From NCBI RefSeq assembly GCF_029210495.1, contig NZ_JARGDK010000003.1, positions 62,001-126,000 of the forward strand: a stretch of DNA of 64,000 nt, written 5' to 3'. The DNA comes from Pseudothioclava nitratireducens. Lineage in GTDB: Bacteria; Pseudomonadota; Alphaproteobacteria; Rhodobacterales; Rhodobacteraceae. A program made the translations under genes and the position numbers. Position 1 is the stretch's first letter. Each line of letters starts with the position of its first letter. This document shows, piece after piece, positions 16,620-25,070 of the stretch. Below the pieces are notes generated by a model. That model was not told where the DNA came from and made no database searches. It saw only the letters and a list, made by a program, of their open reading frames with translations.

Positions 16620-17312
16620 ATGAGCACACCGCAACACTGGACCGTTCTCGGTTTCGATACCTCCGGGCCGCACATCGCTGCGGCCCTTTGGCATGGCGAC
16701 CGCGTGATCGGCCAGCGCATGGTCGAAACCGCACGCGGGCAGGCGGAACACCTGATGCCGGTGCTCGAACAGCTCTTGTCGGATGCGGGGATGGCATGGC
16801 GCGACCTGAACCTGTTGGGCGTCGGTATCGGGCCGGGCAATTTCACCGGTGTTCGGATTGCGGTGTCGGCGGCGCGCGGGCTGCGGCTCAGCCTCGGCAT
16901 CCCGGCATTTGGTGTGTCCAGTTTTGAACTGATGCGTGACCCCGAAGCGCTCGGCGCGCATGCCGCCGAACTGGTCAGCATCGAGGCCCCGCGCGGGCAG
17001 GGCTATGTGCAGGCGTTCCGCTATGGCGCCCCGCAAAGCCCGCCCGAGCTGATCGACCCGGCCACCCCGCCCGAGGCGGTCCGGCTCGGCACCGACATGC
17101 GCGTCACCGGCTTTCGCGCGGCGGAAATAGCCCAACCCTTCGGCGCGGAATGGGAAGATCGGCTCCCCGAAGAGATCGGCCCGCGCTTGTGCCGCATCGT
17201 CGATTGGCGCGCACATCATCTGGGGGAAACCCCGGACCGGCCGACGCCGCTTTACGTGCGCCCGGCGGATGCAGCGCCCCCCTCCGATCCGCCGCCTGTG
17301 ATCCTCGACTGA
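16620..17312 (+). CDS. tsaB: tRNA threonylcarbamoyladenosine biosynthesis protein TsaB
   Basis: Partner of TsaD in forming t6A37 in tRNAs. 230 aa in the ASKHA fold: LGFDTSGPHIAAAL for phosphate loop 1 and GVGIGPGNFTGVRIAVSAARGL, the TsaB signature. It starts 7 bases after the Nfu gene and its stop is followed one base later by the rimI ATG, a conserved tsaB-rimI pairing. Confidence 0.93.
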   Translation: MSTPQHWTVLGFDTSGPHIAAALWHGDRVIGQRMVETARGQAEHLMPVLEQLLSDAGMAWRDLNLLGVGIGPGNFTGVRIAVSAARGLRLSLGIPAFGVSSFELMRDPEALGAHAAELVSIEAPRGQGYVQAFRYGAPQSPPELIDPATPPEAVRLGTDMRVTGFRAAEIAQPFGAEWEDRLPEEIGPRLCRIVDWRAHHLGETPDRPTPLYVRPADAAPPSDPPPVILD

Positions 17313-17313
17313 G

Positions 17314-17739
17314 ATGACCCCCGCCGCACTCGCCACGCTTCACACCCGGTGTTTCACCACGCCCCGCCCATGGTCCGAGGCCGAGTTCGCGGCGCTTCTC
17401 GCCTCGCCGCATGTCTTTCTCGAAACCGAATCGAAAGGCTTCGTGCTGGGCCGCGTCATCGCGGGCGAGGCCGAGCTTCTGACCATCGCCGTCGACCCCG
17501 ACGCCCGCCGCGAGGGCCGCGCCCGCGCTTTATTGGGGCAGTTTGTGAGGGCCGCGCAGACGCGGGGAGCCGAGCGGGCCTTTCTCGAAGTCGCCGAGGA
17601 TAACACCGCTGCCCGCGCCGCCTATCGCAGCGCAGGCTGGCAGGAATCGGGACGGCGCAAGGGATATTACCGAATGCCCGACGGAAACCGCGTCGACGCA
17701 ATCGTCCTGACGCTCGCTCTGTCGGCGCCGCCGATCTGA
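17314..17739 (+). CDS. rimI: Ribosomal protein S18 alanine N-acetyltransferase RimI (GNAT)
   Basis: 141-aa GNAT acetyltransferase. The acetyl-CoA loop is DPDARREGRARALLGQF, matching the R/Q-x-x-G-x-G/A motif, followed by FLEVAEDNTAARAAYRSAGW, the diagnostic motif B of RimI. The start ATG lies one base after the tsaB stop. The N-terminus (HTRCFTTPRPWSEAEF) fits RimI's LHxxCF start. The S18 substrate is inferred from family and neighbourhood. Confidence 0.88.
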   Translation: MTPAALATLHTRCFTTPRPWSEAEFAALLASPHVFLETESKGFVLGRVIAGEAELLTIAVDPDARREGRARALLGQFVRAAQTRGAERAFLEVAEDNTAARAAYRSAGWQESGRRKGYYRMPDGNRVDAIVLTLALSAPPI

Positions 17740-17830
17740 CCAATTGCTCAAATTCCCGCCGGGCGACACTACGGCAAGTCAAAAACGCGCTTGACCACTC
17801 CGGGCTGGTCTGCCCAAATTCCTTTGGTCT

Positions 17831-17873
17831 GCGGGCCATTTGCCCGCCAACAAGGCTTTCGCAACGGAAAGCC
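17831..17873 (+). promoter_or_regulatory. Two short hairpins in the leader of the nucleoside ABC operon
   Basis: GCGGGC/GCCCGC (17831-17836 with 17842-17847) and GGCTTTC/GAAAGCC (17854-17860 with 17867-17873) lie just before the binding-protein gene at 17896. They could stabilise the 5' end or affect translation. No purine riboswitch core is recognisable. Confidence 0.35.
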
Positions 17874-17895
17874 AATTCATGACCGGGAGTGACCC

Positions 17896-18885
17896 ATGAC
17901 CCTAATGAAAACCTTCCTCGGCGCGGCTGCGACGCTGGCGCTTGGCGCGGGGGCCGCACTGGCCGATCCGGCGCTGATCTACGATCTCGGCGGCAAATTC
18001 GACAAGAGCTTCAACGAAGCGGCCTATGGCGGCGCGATGCGTTGGGTCGAAGAGACCGGCGGCAGCTACAAAGAGCTGGAGATGCAATCCGAAGCGCAGC
18101 GCGAGCAGGCGCTGAGCCGTCTGGCCGAGTCGGGCGCAAACCCGATCGTGATGACCGGCTTCGCCTTTGGCGACGTGCTCAACTCGGTCGCGCCGGAATA
18201 CCCGGACACCAAATTCGTCATCATCGACATGGTCGTCGATCAGCCCAACGTGCGCTCGATCGTCTTCACCGAAGAGCAAGGCTCCTATCTGGTCGGCATG
18301 ATGGCCGCCAAGGCGTCGAAGACCGGCACGGTCGGCTTCATCGGCGGCATGGACATCCCGCTGATCCGCAAATTCGCCTGCGGCTATGTGCAAGGGGTCA
18401 AGGCCGCGAACCCCGATGCGGTCATCGTTCAGAACATGACCGGCACCACGCCGAGCGCCTGGAATGACCCGGTCAAAGGTTCGGAATTGACCAAGGCGCA
18501 GATCAGCCAGGGCGCGGACGTGATCTACGCAGCCGCCGGCGGCACCGGGATCGGTGTTCTGCAAACCGCGGCGGACGAGGGCATCCTCTCGATCGGCGTG
18601 GACAGCAACCAGAACCACCTGCATCCGGGCAAAGTCCTGACCTCGATGGTCAAGCGCGTCGACAACGCCGTCTATGAATCCTTCATGGCAGGCGAAGCGG
18701 TCGAGCCGGGCATCGCAGTCATGGACCTCGCCGCAGGCGGTGTCGGCTTTGCGATGGATGACAACAATGCCGAACTGGTCAGCGAAGAGATGAAGGCTGC
18801 GGTCGATGAAGCCGCCGCCAAGATCATCGCCGGCGAGATTTCGGTGCATGATTACATGTCGGACAACACCTGCCCGGTCGAGTAA
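17896..18885 (+). CDS. BMP-family substrate-binding protein of a (purine) nucleoside ABC transporter
   Basis: Periplasmic binding protein of the BmpA/PnrA family, 329 aa. The signal peptide (MTLMKTFLGAAATLALGAGA) probably ends after ALA before DPALIYD; there is no lipobox, as is usual in alphaproteobacteria. DLGGKFDKSFNEAAYGGAMR is the typical BMP start, with the DKSFN motif that contacts the ligand, and GVDSNQNHLHPGKVLTSMVK is the C-terminal lobe marker. ATG 17896 is chosen over the +1 alternatives because it gives the signal peptide. It heads a five-gene operon ending in purine nucleoside phosphorylase, which supports a purine-nucleoside ligand. Confidence 0.9.
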   Translation: MTLMKTFLGAAATLALGAGAALADPALIYDLGGKFDKSFNEAAYGGAMRWVEETGGSYKELEMQSEAQREQALSRLAESGANPIVMTGFAFGDVLNSVAPEYPDTKFVIIDMVVDQPNVRSIVFTEEQGSYLVGMMAAKASKTGTVGFIGGMDIPLIRKFACGYVQGVKAANPDAVIVQNMTGTTPSAWNDPVKGSELTKAQISQGADVIYAAAGGTGIGVLQTAADEGILSIGVDSNQNHLHPGKVLTSMVKRVDNAVYESFMAGEAVEPGIAVMDLAAGGVGFAMDDNNAELVSEEMKAAVDEAAAKIIAGEISVHDYMSDNTCPVE

Positions 18886-20474
18886 TGACCGGCGCGCAAG
18901 ATAGCGGGGCGCGGCAGGCAACTGCCGCCCCCACCTCTGCCCCCCCCGCAATCGAATTGCGCGGGATTTCCAAGGCCTTTGGTAGCGTTCAGGCCAATAA
19001 GGACATCTCGATCCGGGTCATGCCCGGCACGATCCACGGCATTATCGGAGAGAACGGCGCGGGCAAATCCACGCTCATGTCGATCCTTTACGGCTTCTAC
19101 AAGGCCGATGCGGGTGAGATCCTCATTGACGGCAAGCCCACGCAAATCCCCGACAGCCAGGCCGCGATCCGCGCCGGTATCGGGATGGTGTTCCAGCACT
19201 TCAAACTGGTCCAGAATTTCACGGTCCTCGAGAATATAATCCTCGGTGTCGAGGATGGCCCACTCCTGCGGCCGTCGCTCTCCAAGGCCCGCAAGGAACT
19301 CAAGCGCCTCGCCGAGGAATATGAGCTGCATGTCGATCCCGACGAGACGATCGAGGAGCTTTCGGTCGGCCACCAGCAACGCGTCGAAATCCTCAAGGCG
19401 CTTTATCGTCAGGCGGATATCCTGATCCTTGACGAGCCGACCGGCGTGCTCACCCCCGCCGAAGCCGACCACCTGTTCCGCATCCTCGATAATCTGCGTC
19501 AGCAGGGCAAGACGATCATCCTCATCACCCATAAGCTGCGCGAGATCATGGAAATCACCGACACGGTCTCGGTGATGCGGCGCGGCGAGATGACCGCCAC
19601 CGTCAAGACCTCCGAGACCAGCCCCGAGCAACTTGCCGAGCTGATGGTCGGGCGCAAGGTCCTGCTGCATGTGCCAAAAGGCCCCGCCAATCCGGGCGAG
19701 ACAGTGCTCGAAATCGAGAACCTGCGCGTCGTCGACGAGGATAAGGTCGAGCGGCTGAAGGGCGTCGACCTGACGATCCGTGCGGGCGAAATCCTCGGGA
19801 TCGCGGGCGTGTCGGGTAACGGCCAGTCGGAACTGCTCGAAGTGCTTGGCGGCTATGCGCGCGCGACCGGCACGATCCGCATCAACGGTCAGGAGATCGA
19901 CCTGACCGGCAAGCATTCCGACGCGCAATCGCGCCGCCATCGCGGCATCGCCCACGTGCCCGAGGACCGTCACCATTACGGGCTGATCCTCGATTTCGCG
20001 GCGTGGGAGAACATGGTCTTCGGCTATCACAACGAGCCGGAATACCAGAAGAACGCGATGATCATGGACAATGACGGAATCGTCGAAAAGACCGCCGCCG
20101 CGATGGAGCATTTCGACGTGCGCCCGCCGATCCCGACGCTGCCCGCCAAGAGCTTCTCGGGCGGCAACCAGCAAAAGATCGTGCTCGCCCGCGAGATCGA
20201 ACGCAACCCGGACCTGTTGCTTGTCGGTCAGCCGACGCGCGGCGTGGACATCGGCGCGATCGAGTTCATTCACAAGCGCATCGTGGAGCTGCGCGATGCG
20301 GGCAAGGCCGTGCTTCTCGTCTCGGTCGAGCTGGACGAGATCATGTCCCTTTCGGACCGCATCGCCGTGATGTTCGACGGCCAGATCATGGGCGAGCGCC
20401 TGCCCGACGAGACCAATGAACGCGAGCTGGGCCTGCTGATGGCGGGCATCCGCGACACCAAGGGAGCCGCGTGA
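18885..20474 (+). CDS. Nucleoside ABC transporter ATP-binding protein, two ABC domains
   Basis: 529-aa ATPase with two fused nucleotide-binding domains. The first has Walker A GENGAGKST, a weak signature LSVGHQQRVEI and Walker B LILDEPTGVLTP. The second has a degenerate Walker A (GVSGNGQSEL, with Gln in place of Lys) but a good signature FSGGNQQKIVLARE. This asymmetry is normal for sugar/nucleoside importers of this group. The start overlaps the preceding stop (TAATG), and the gene overlaps the following permease, so the operon is translationally coupled. Confidence 0.93.
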   Translation: MTGAQDSGARQATAAPTSAPPAIELRGISKAFGSVQANKDISIRVMPGTIHGIIGENGAGKSTLMSILYGFYKADAGEILIDGKPTQIPDSQAAIRAGIGMVFQHFKLVQNFTVLENIILGVEDGPLLRPSLSKARKELKRLAEEYELHVDPDETIEELSVGHQQRVEILKALYRQADILILDEPTGVLTPAEADHLFRILDNLRQQGKTIILITHKLREIMEITDTVSVMRRGEMTATVKTSETSPEQLAELMVGRKVLLHVPKGPANPGETVLEIENLRVVDEDKVERLKGVDLTIRAGEILGIAGVSGNGQSELLEVLGGYARATGTIRINGQEIDLTGKHSDAQSRRHRGIAHVPEDRHHYGLILDFAAWENMVFGYHNEPEYQKNAMIMDNDGIVEKTAAAMEHFDVRPPIPTLPAKSFSGGNQQKIVLAREIERNPDLLLVGQPTRGVDIGAIEFIHKRIVELRDAGKAVLLVSVELDEIMSLSDRIAVMFDGQIMGERLPDETNERELGLLMAGIRDTKGAA

Positions 20475-21565
20475 TGGACAAGCTTCCGGCCTGGGCCGAT
20501 ATCGTTCTGGTGCCGCTGATCTCGCTGCTTCTGGCGGCGGTGATTTCGGCTATCGTGATCCTCGCCATCGGGCAGGACCCCTGGGAGGCCGTCCGCGTGA
20601 TGGTGCAGGGCGCACTCGGCTCGTCCTATGGCTGGGGCTACACGCTTTATTACACGACCTCCTTCATCTTCACCGGGCTGGCCGTGACGGTCGCCTACCA
20701 TGCCAGCCAGTTCAATATCGGCGGCGAGGGGCAGGCACAGATCGGCGGGCTGGGCGTGGCGCTCGTCTGCCTTGCGGTGCCGTGGCCGCACTGGACGCTC
20801 GCGCTTCCGGCAGCGATGGTGGGTGCGGCGCTTTTCGGCGCGGCATGGGCGGCAATCCCGGCCTATCTGCAAGCCAAGCGCGGCAGCCATATCGTGATCA
20901 CCACGATCATGTTCAACTATATCGCCTCGGCGCTGATCGTGTATCTGCTGGTCGAGGTGCTCCGCCCCGCCGGGCAGATGGACCCGGCCACCGCGCGCTT
21001 CCCGGCCGGGGCCGCCCTGCCGACCTTCAAGGATATTCCGGGCCTCAACCTGATCTTCGACAAGAAAGTGCCCGCGAACGTCACCTTCTTCATCGCCATC
21101 GCCGCCTGTTTCGCGGTGTGGATTTTGCTGTGGCGCACCCGGCTCGGCTACCAGATCCGCGCCTATGGCAAATCAGAACGCGCCGCGATCTACGCGGGCA
21201 TTTCGCCGGTCAAGGTGATCATGATCGCGATGCTGATCTCGGGCGGCCTCGCCGGGATGATGGCGATCAACAACGTCATGGGCGAGGCGGAACGTCTGTT
21301 GCAGAACTCCGCCGAGGGCGCAGGTTTCATCGGGATCGCGGTGGCGCTGATGGGGCGCAACCACCCGCTGGGCGTCTTCCTCGCGGCGCTCTTGTTCGGG
21401 TTCCTCTATCAGGGTGGGGCCGAAATGGGCCTCTGGACCTCGATTCCGATTGAGCTGCGGCTGCTGCTTCAGGGTCTCGTGATCCTGTTCACCGGTGCGC
21501 TCGATAACATGGTGCGCATGATGCTGGTGCCGTTCTTCCGCAACCGTGCGAAGGAGGCTGCCTGA
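20474..21565 (+). CDS. Nucleoside ABC transporter permease 1 (YufP-like)
   Basis: 363-aa inner-membrane permease of the BPD_transp_2 family with about eight to nine hydrophobic segments. FNIGGEGQAQIGGLG and the GSHIVITTIMFNYIA block are characteristic of the BMP-linked nucleoside permeases, as is GIAVALMGRNHPLGVFLAALLFG near the C-terminus. The ATG at 20474 overlaps the ATPase stop; a GTG one codon earlier is possible. It pairs with the next gene to form a heterodimeric channel. Confidence 0.92.
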   Translation: MDKLPAWADIVLVPLISLLLAAVISAIVILAIGQDPWEAVRVMVQGALGSSYGWGYTLYYTTSFIFTGLAVTVAYHASQFNIGGEGQAQIGGLGVALVCLAVPWPHWTLALPAAMVGAALFGAAWAAIPAYLQAKRGSHIVITTIMFNYIASALIVYLLVEVLRPAGQMDPATARFPAGAALPTFKDIPGLNLIFDKKVPANVTFFIAIAACFAVWILLWRTRLGYQIRAYGKSERAAIYAGISPVKVIMIAMLISGGLAGMMAINNVMGEAERLLQNSAEGAGFIGIAVALMGRNHPLGVFLAALLFGFLYQGGAEMGLWTSIPIELRLLLQGLVILFTGALDNMVRMMLVPFFRNRAKEAA

Positions 21566-22533
21566 TGGATTATGCAACCCTGATCCAAGTGCTCGACTCG
21601 GCGCTGCGGCTTGCCACGCCGCTGCTGCTGGCCTGTCTTGCGGGTCTGTTCTCGGAGCGCGGAGGCATCTTCGACATCGGTCTTGAAGGCAAGATGCTAA
21701 TGGCAGGCATGGCATCCGGCGCCGTGGCCTTCCTGACCGGGTTGGTCTGGCTGGGCGTGGGCGCGGCGATTGGTGCCTCGATCCTGTTCTCGATGATCCA
21801 CGGGCTGGCCTCGATCACCTTCCGGGGCAACCAGTTGATTTCCGGCGTCGCGCTGAACTTCCTCGCCTCCGGGATGACAGTCCTGATCGCGCAGGCGCTG
21901 TTCCGGCAGGGCGGGCGCACGCCGCCGCTGACCGGCAACGCCCGTTTCTCGCCTATCGATCTTCCGTTTGCCGAGGCGATGGCCGATGTGCCGATCATCG
22001 GCCCGCTTTATGCCGAGGTGCTCTCGGGCCACTCGACGCTGGTCTATGTCGCGCTGCTGGCCGTGCCGGTGACGTGGTGGGTGCTCTATCGCACGCGCTT
22101 CGGTCTGCGGCTGCGCGCGGTTGGCGAAAACCCGGAATCGGTCGACACCGCCGGGATTTCGGTTGTCCGCCTGCGCTATTCGGCACTGGTCATCACCGGG
22201 ATTCTCTGCGGCCTTGCGGGCGCCTATATGGCCACCGCGCTGCAAGCGGGCTTTGGCCGCGAGATGACCGCAGGGCGGGGCTACATCGCACTCGCGGCGT
22301 TGATCTTCGCGAAATGGCGGCCCTGGTATGCGCTTGGCGCGACCTTCCTCTTCGGCTTCCTGCAAGCGCTGGCGCTGCGTCCCGATGTGATCGAGCGCAG
22401 CTTCGGCATGGCGATCCCCGTGCCCGCGCTCGACGCGCTGCCTTATATCCTCACCGTGATCGTGCTCGCCGGTTTTGTCGGCAAGGCGATCCCACCCCGC
22501 GCCGGAGGCCAGCCCTATGTCAAAGAGCGCTGA
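21565..22533 (+). CDS. Nucleoside ABC transporter permease 2 (YufQ-like)
   Basis: 322-aa integral membrane protein, the second permease. Family marks are LFSERGGIFDIGLEGKMLMAG, the membrane loop ITFRGNQLISGVALNFLASG, and GRGYIALAALIFAKWRP at the C-terminal coupling region. It starts on the last base of permease 1 (TGATG overlap) and its end overlaps the phosphorylase gene by 17 bases, so all five genes should be made together. Confidence 0.92.
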   Translation: MDYATLIQVLDSALRLATPLLLACLAGLFSERGGIFDIGLEGKMLMAGMASGAVAFLTGLVWLGVGAAIGASILFSMIHGLASITFRGNQLISGVALNFLASGMTVLIAQALFRQGGRTPPLTGNARFSPIDLPFAEAMADVPIIGPLYAEVLSGHSTLVYVALLAVPVTWWVLYRTRFGLRLRAVGENPESVDTAGISVVRLRYSALVITGILCGLAGAYMATALQAGFGREMTAGRGYIALAALIFAKWRPWYALGATFLFGFLQALALRPDVIERSFGMAIPVPALDALPYILTVIVLAGFVGKAIPPRAGGQPYVKER

Positions 22534-23317
22534 ACTCGCCACCCTGATCCGGTCTCGGGCGGGCGATGCGCCGCCGGTGCTCGGGCTGATCCTCGGGTCG
22601 GGCCTCGGGCATTTGGCCGAGGAAGTCGACGGCGTGGCGATCCCCTACGACGACCTGCCGGGCTTTCCTCATGCGGGTGTCTCGGGACACAATCCCAAGC
22701 TGGTGATCGGCACCCTCGAAGGCGTGCGTGTCGCGGTGTTTGGCGGGCGCGCGCATTACTACGAGCACGGCAATCCCGCCGAGATGCGTGTGCCGCTCGA
22801 AGTCCTGAAGGCGCTTGGCTGCACGCAGCTTCTGCTGACCAATGCCGCCGGAAGCCTGCGCCCGGATATTCCGCCGGGCGATCTGATGATGCTCAACGAC
22901 CACATCGCCTTCGCGGGCGCCAACCCGCTGATCGGCGAGCCGTCGGACGCACGCTTCGTGCCGCTGACCGAGGCGCATGACGCCGAAATCCGCGCGGGCC
23001 TGTCCCGCGCCGCCGAGGCCGAGGGCATCCCGCTGCCGCAAGGCGTCTATTGCTGGTTCTCGGGGCCCTCCTTCGAGACCCCCGCCGAAATCCGCGCGGC
23101 CAAGGTACTGGGCGCCGATGCGGTTGGCATGTCCACCGTCCCCGAGGTGATCCTCGCGCGGTTCCTCGGTCTGCGGGTGGCGGCGATCTCAGTCATCACC
23201 AATATGGGGGCGGGCATGGCGGACGAGCAGATCAGCCACGAGCAGACCAAGGCGATGGCGCCGCTGGGCGCGGCCAAGCTTGAACGTATTCTCCGACGAT
23301 ATCTGCGTGCGCTCTGA
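22517..23317 (+). CDS. Purine nucleoside phosphorylase (trimeric PNP family)
   Basis: Cleaves purine nucleosides with phosphate to free base and (deoxy)ribose-1-phosphate. 266 aa from ATG 22517, preceded by GGAGG inside the permease gene. Family blocks are LGLILGSGLGHLA (phosphate site), GGRAHYYEHG, NAAGSLRPDIPPGDLMMLNDHI, SGPSFETPAEIRA and GADAVGMSTVPEVILAR. The Asn in VITNMGAG is the usual base-binding residue of guanine/hypoxanthine-type PNPs. Operon position directly after the nucleoside importer indicates salvage of imported nucleosides. Confidence 0.92.
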   Translation: MSKSAELATLIRSRAGDAPPVLGLILGSGLGHLAEEVDGVAIPYDDLPGFPHAGVSGHNPKLVIGTLEGVRVAVFGGRAHYYEHGNPAEMRVPLEVLKALGCTQLLLTNAAGSLRPDIPPGDLMMLNDHIAFAGANPLIGEPSDARFVPLTEAHDAEIRAGLSRAAEAEGIPLPQGVYCWFSGPSFETPAEIRAAKVLGADAVGMSTVPEVILARFLGLRVAAISVITNMGAGMADEQISHEQTKAMAPLGAAKLERILRRYLRAL

Positions 23318-23337
23318 CCCCGACGCGAGCGGGGTTT
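23317..23337 (+). terminator. Probable terminator after the nucleoside operon
   Basis: ACCCCG (23317-23322) pairs with CGGGGT (23330-23335) and is followed by TTT. The stem is short and the T-tract brief, so it may be weak. Confidence 0.45.
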
Positions 23338-23391
23338 GACACCGTGCCGCCTGCGCGGCAAGACTGAAGACCCAACGTCAACCGGACGCCC

Positions 23392-24306
23392 ATGCAGATC
23401 TACCTGCCCATCGCCGAAGTTTCGGTCAACCTGTTCCTCCTGCTGGGGCTTGGCGGCATGGTCGGGCTTTTGTCGGGGCTCTTTGGCGTAGGCGGCGGCT
23501 TCCTAATCACCCCGCTTCTGTTCTTCATCGGCATTCCGCCCACCGTGGCCGTGGCGACCGGCGCCAATCAGGTCGTCGCGTCCTCTGTCTCCGGGGTGCT
23601 CGCGCAGTTCAAACGCAAAGCGGTCGACGTGCCGATGGGGATCGTGCTGCTGATCGGCGGCCTGGTCGGCTCTGGTCTGGGCATCTGGGTGTTCAACCTG
23701 CTGACCGAGCTGGGCCAGATCGACCTCGTCGTGCAGCTCTCCTATGTCGTCTTCCTCGGCTCCATCGGGCTGTTGATGCTGCAAGAGGCCATCCGCGCGA
23801 TGCAGCGCGACAAGAAGGGCGTGAAGCGCGGCAAACGCCATACCCATATCTGGGTCCACAAACTGCCCTTCAAAGTGAAGTTCCGCGCCTCCGGGCTCTA
23901 TATCTCGCTGATCCCGCCGCTTCTGGTGGGTGTCATCGTCGGCATCCTCGCGGCTATCATGGGCGTAGGCGGCGGCTTTATCATGGTGCCTGCGATGATC
24001 TACCTGCTGGGCATGCCGACGAAGGTCGTGATCGGCACCTCGCTGTTCCAGATCCTGTTCGTGTCCGCCTTTACGACGATGCTGCACGCCATCACAAACC
24101 AGTCGGTCGATGTGCTGCTCGCGCTCATGCTGATCGTCGGCGGCGTGATCGGCGCACAGATCGGCTCGCGGCTGGGCGCGCGGCTCAAGGCCGAACAACT
24201 TCGCATCCTGCTGGCGCTGCTGGTGATCGCAGTGGCGGTGAAACTCGGGCTTGACCTGCTGATCCGCCCGAAAGAACTGTTCTCGCTGTTTGCAGGGGGG
24301 CTGTGA
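23392..24306 (+). CDS. TSUP (TauE/SafE) family sulfur-compound/anion exporter
   Basis: 304-aa membrane protein with about eight transmembrane segments in two halves. Each half has the family's glycine signature: GLFGVGGGFLITPLLFF near the start and AAIMGVGGGFIMVPAMIYL after the loop. A charged cytoplasmic loop at about residues 135-155 (RAMQRDKKGVKRGKRHTH) separates the halves. TSUP members export sulfite, sulfoacetate or similar anions, but the substrate here is not determined. It is coupled by TGATG overlap to the TIGR02186 gene. Confidence 0.9.
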   Translation: MQIYLPIAEVSVNLFLLLGLGGMVGLLSGLFGVGGGFLITPLLFFIGIPPTVAVATGANQVVASSVSGVLAQFKRKAVDVPMGIVLLIGGLVGSGLGIWVFNLLTELGQIDLVVQLSYVVFLGSIGLLMLQEAIRAMQRDKKGVKRGKRHTHIWVHKLPFKVKFRASGLYISLIPPLLVGVIVGILAAIMGVGGGFIMVPAMIYLLGMPTKVVIGTSLFQILFVSAFTTMLHAITNQSVDVLLALMLIVGGVIGAQIGSRLGARLKAEQLRILLALLVIAVAVKLGLDLLIRPKELFSLFAGGL

Positions 24307-25070
24307 TGCGCCGCTTCGCCCTCCTGATCGCCGCGGCACTGGCCGTCGCCACACCAACCCGCGCCGAAGAGGTCGTGGCTGGCCTCAGTCAGGACAATAT
24401 CGGCATCACCGCCTCCTTCGACGGCTCCGAGATTCTGATCTACGGCGCGGTGAAACGCTACGCGCCCGAACCCGCGACCGGCCCGCTCGAAATCATCGTG
24501 ACGCTCGAAGGGCCTGTTGGCCCGGTCACGATCCGCCGCAAATCGCGCGAGATGGGGATCTGGGTGAATACAGATGCCGTCGAGGTTGGGGCCGCGCCCA
24601 GCTTCTACGCGGTTGCCACCTCGGGGCCGATGCATCTTATCCTTGACCCGGTGATCGACGTACGCGAGCGCATCTCGATCCCGCTCGCCGTGCGCGCCTT
24701 CGCCGGCCCGATCGAGGTCTCGGACGTGCGGCCCTTCACCGAAGCGCTGCTCCGCATCCGAAAGGACGAAGGGCTCTACCAGCTGGACGAAGGCGCGGTC
24801 CATATCGTCGAAGGCACGCTGTTTCGGGCCGATTTCGAATTGCCCGCCAACCTGACCGAAGGCGATTACAAAACGCGTATCTTCCTCTTGCGCGACGGCA
24901 ACGTGATCGACCAGCATCGCGCCGCAATCTATGTGCGCAAAGTCGGGCTGGAACGCTGGCTCTTTGCCCTGTCGCGCGACTACGCGCCGATTTATGGCGC
25001 GCTATCGCTGGCGCTCGCGGTGTTCTCGGGCTGGGCCGCAGCCGCGGTGTTCCGGCTGATCCGAAGCTGA
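24306..25070 (+). CDS. TIGR02186 family membrane-anchored periplasmic protein
   Basis: 254-aa protein with a signal peptide ending near TRA-EEVVAGLSQDNIGI, a long extracytoplasmic beta-rich region, and one C-terminal membrane helix (YGALSLALAVFSGWAAAAVFRLI) with a short positive tail. It matches the TIGR02186 family by the VVAGLSQDNIGITASFDGSEILIYG opening region and GIWVNTDAVEVGAAPSFYA. Its function is unknown, but family members pair with TSUP exporters as here, suggesting an accessory subunit. Its TGA and the convergent SDR stop form TGATCA (25068-25073). Confidence 0.83.
   Translation: MRRFALLIAAALAVATPTRAEEVVAGLSQDNIGITASFDGSEILIYGAVKRYAPEPATGPLEIIVTLEGPVGPVTIRRKSREMGIWVNTDAVEVGAAPSFYAVATSGPMHLILDPVIDVRERISIPLAVRAFAGPIEVSDVRPFTEALLRIRKDEGLYQLDEGAVHIVEGTLFRADFELPANLTEGDYKTRIFLLRDGNVIDQHRAAIYVRKVGLERWLFALSRDYAPIYGALSLALAVFSGWAAAAVFRLIRS

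Noticed and set aside
17740-17895. A purine or other riboswitch before the nucleoside operon
   Set aside because: Only two short hairpins are present. The conserved core loops of the purine riboswitch are not seen and no expression platform can be drawn.
17896-23317. General sugar (ribose) ABC operon
   Set aside because: The binding protein is BMP-type, the permeases are of the nucleoside type, and a purine nucleoside phosphorylase closes the operon.
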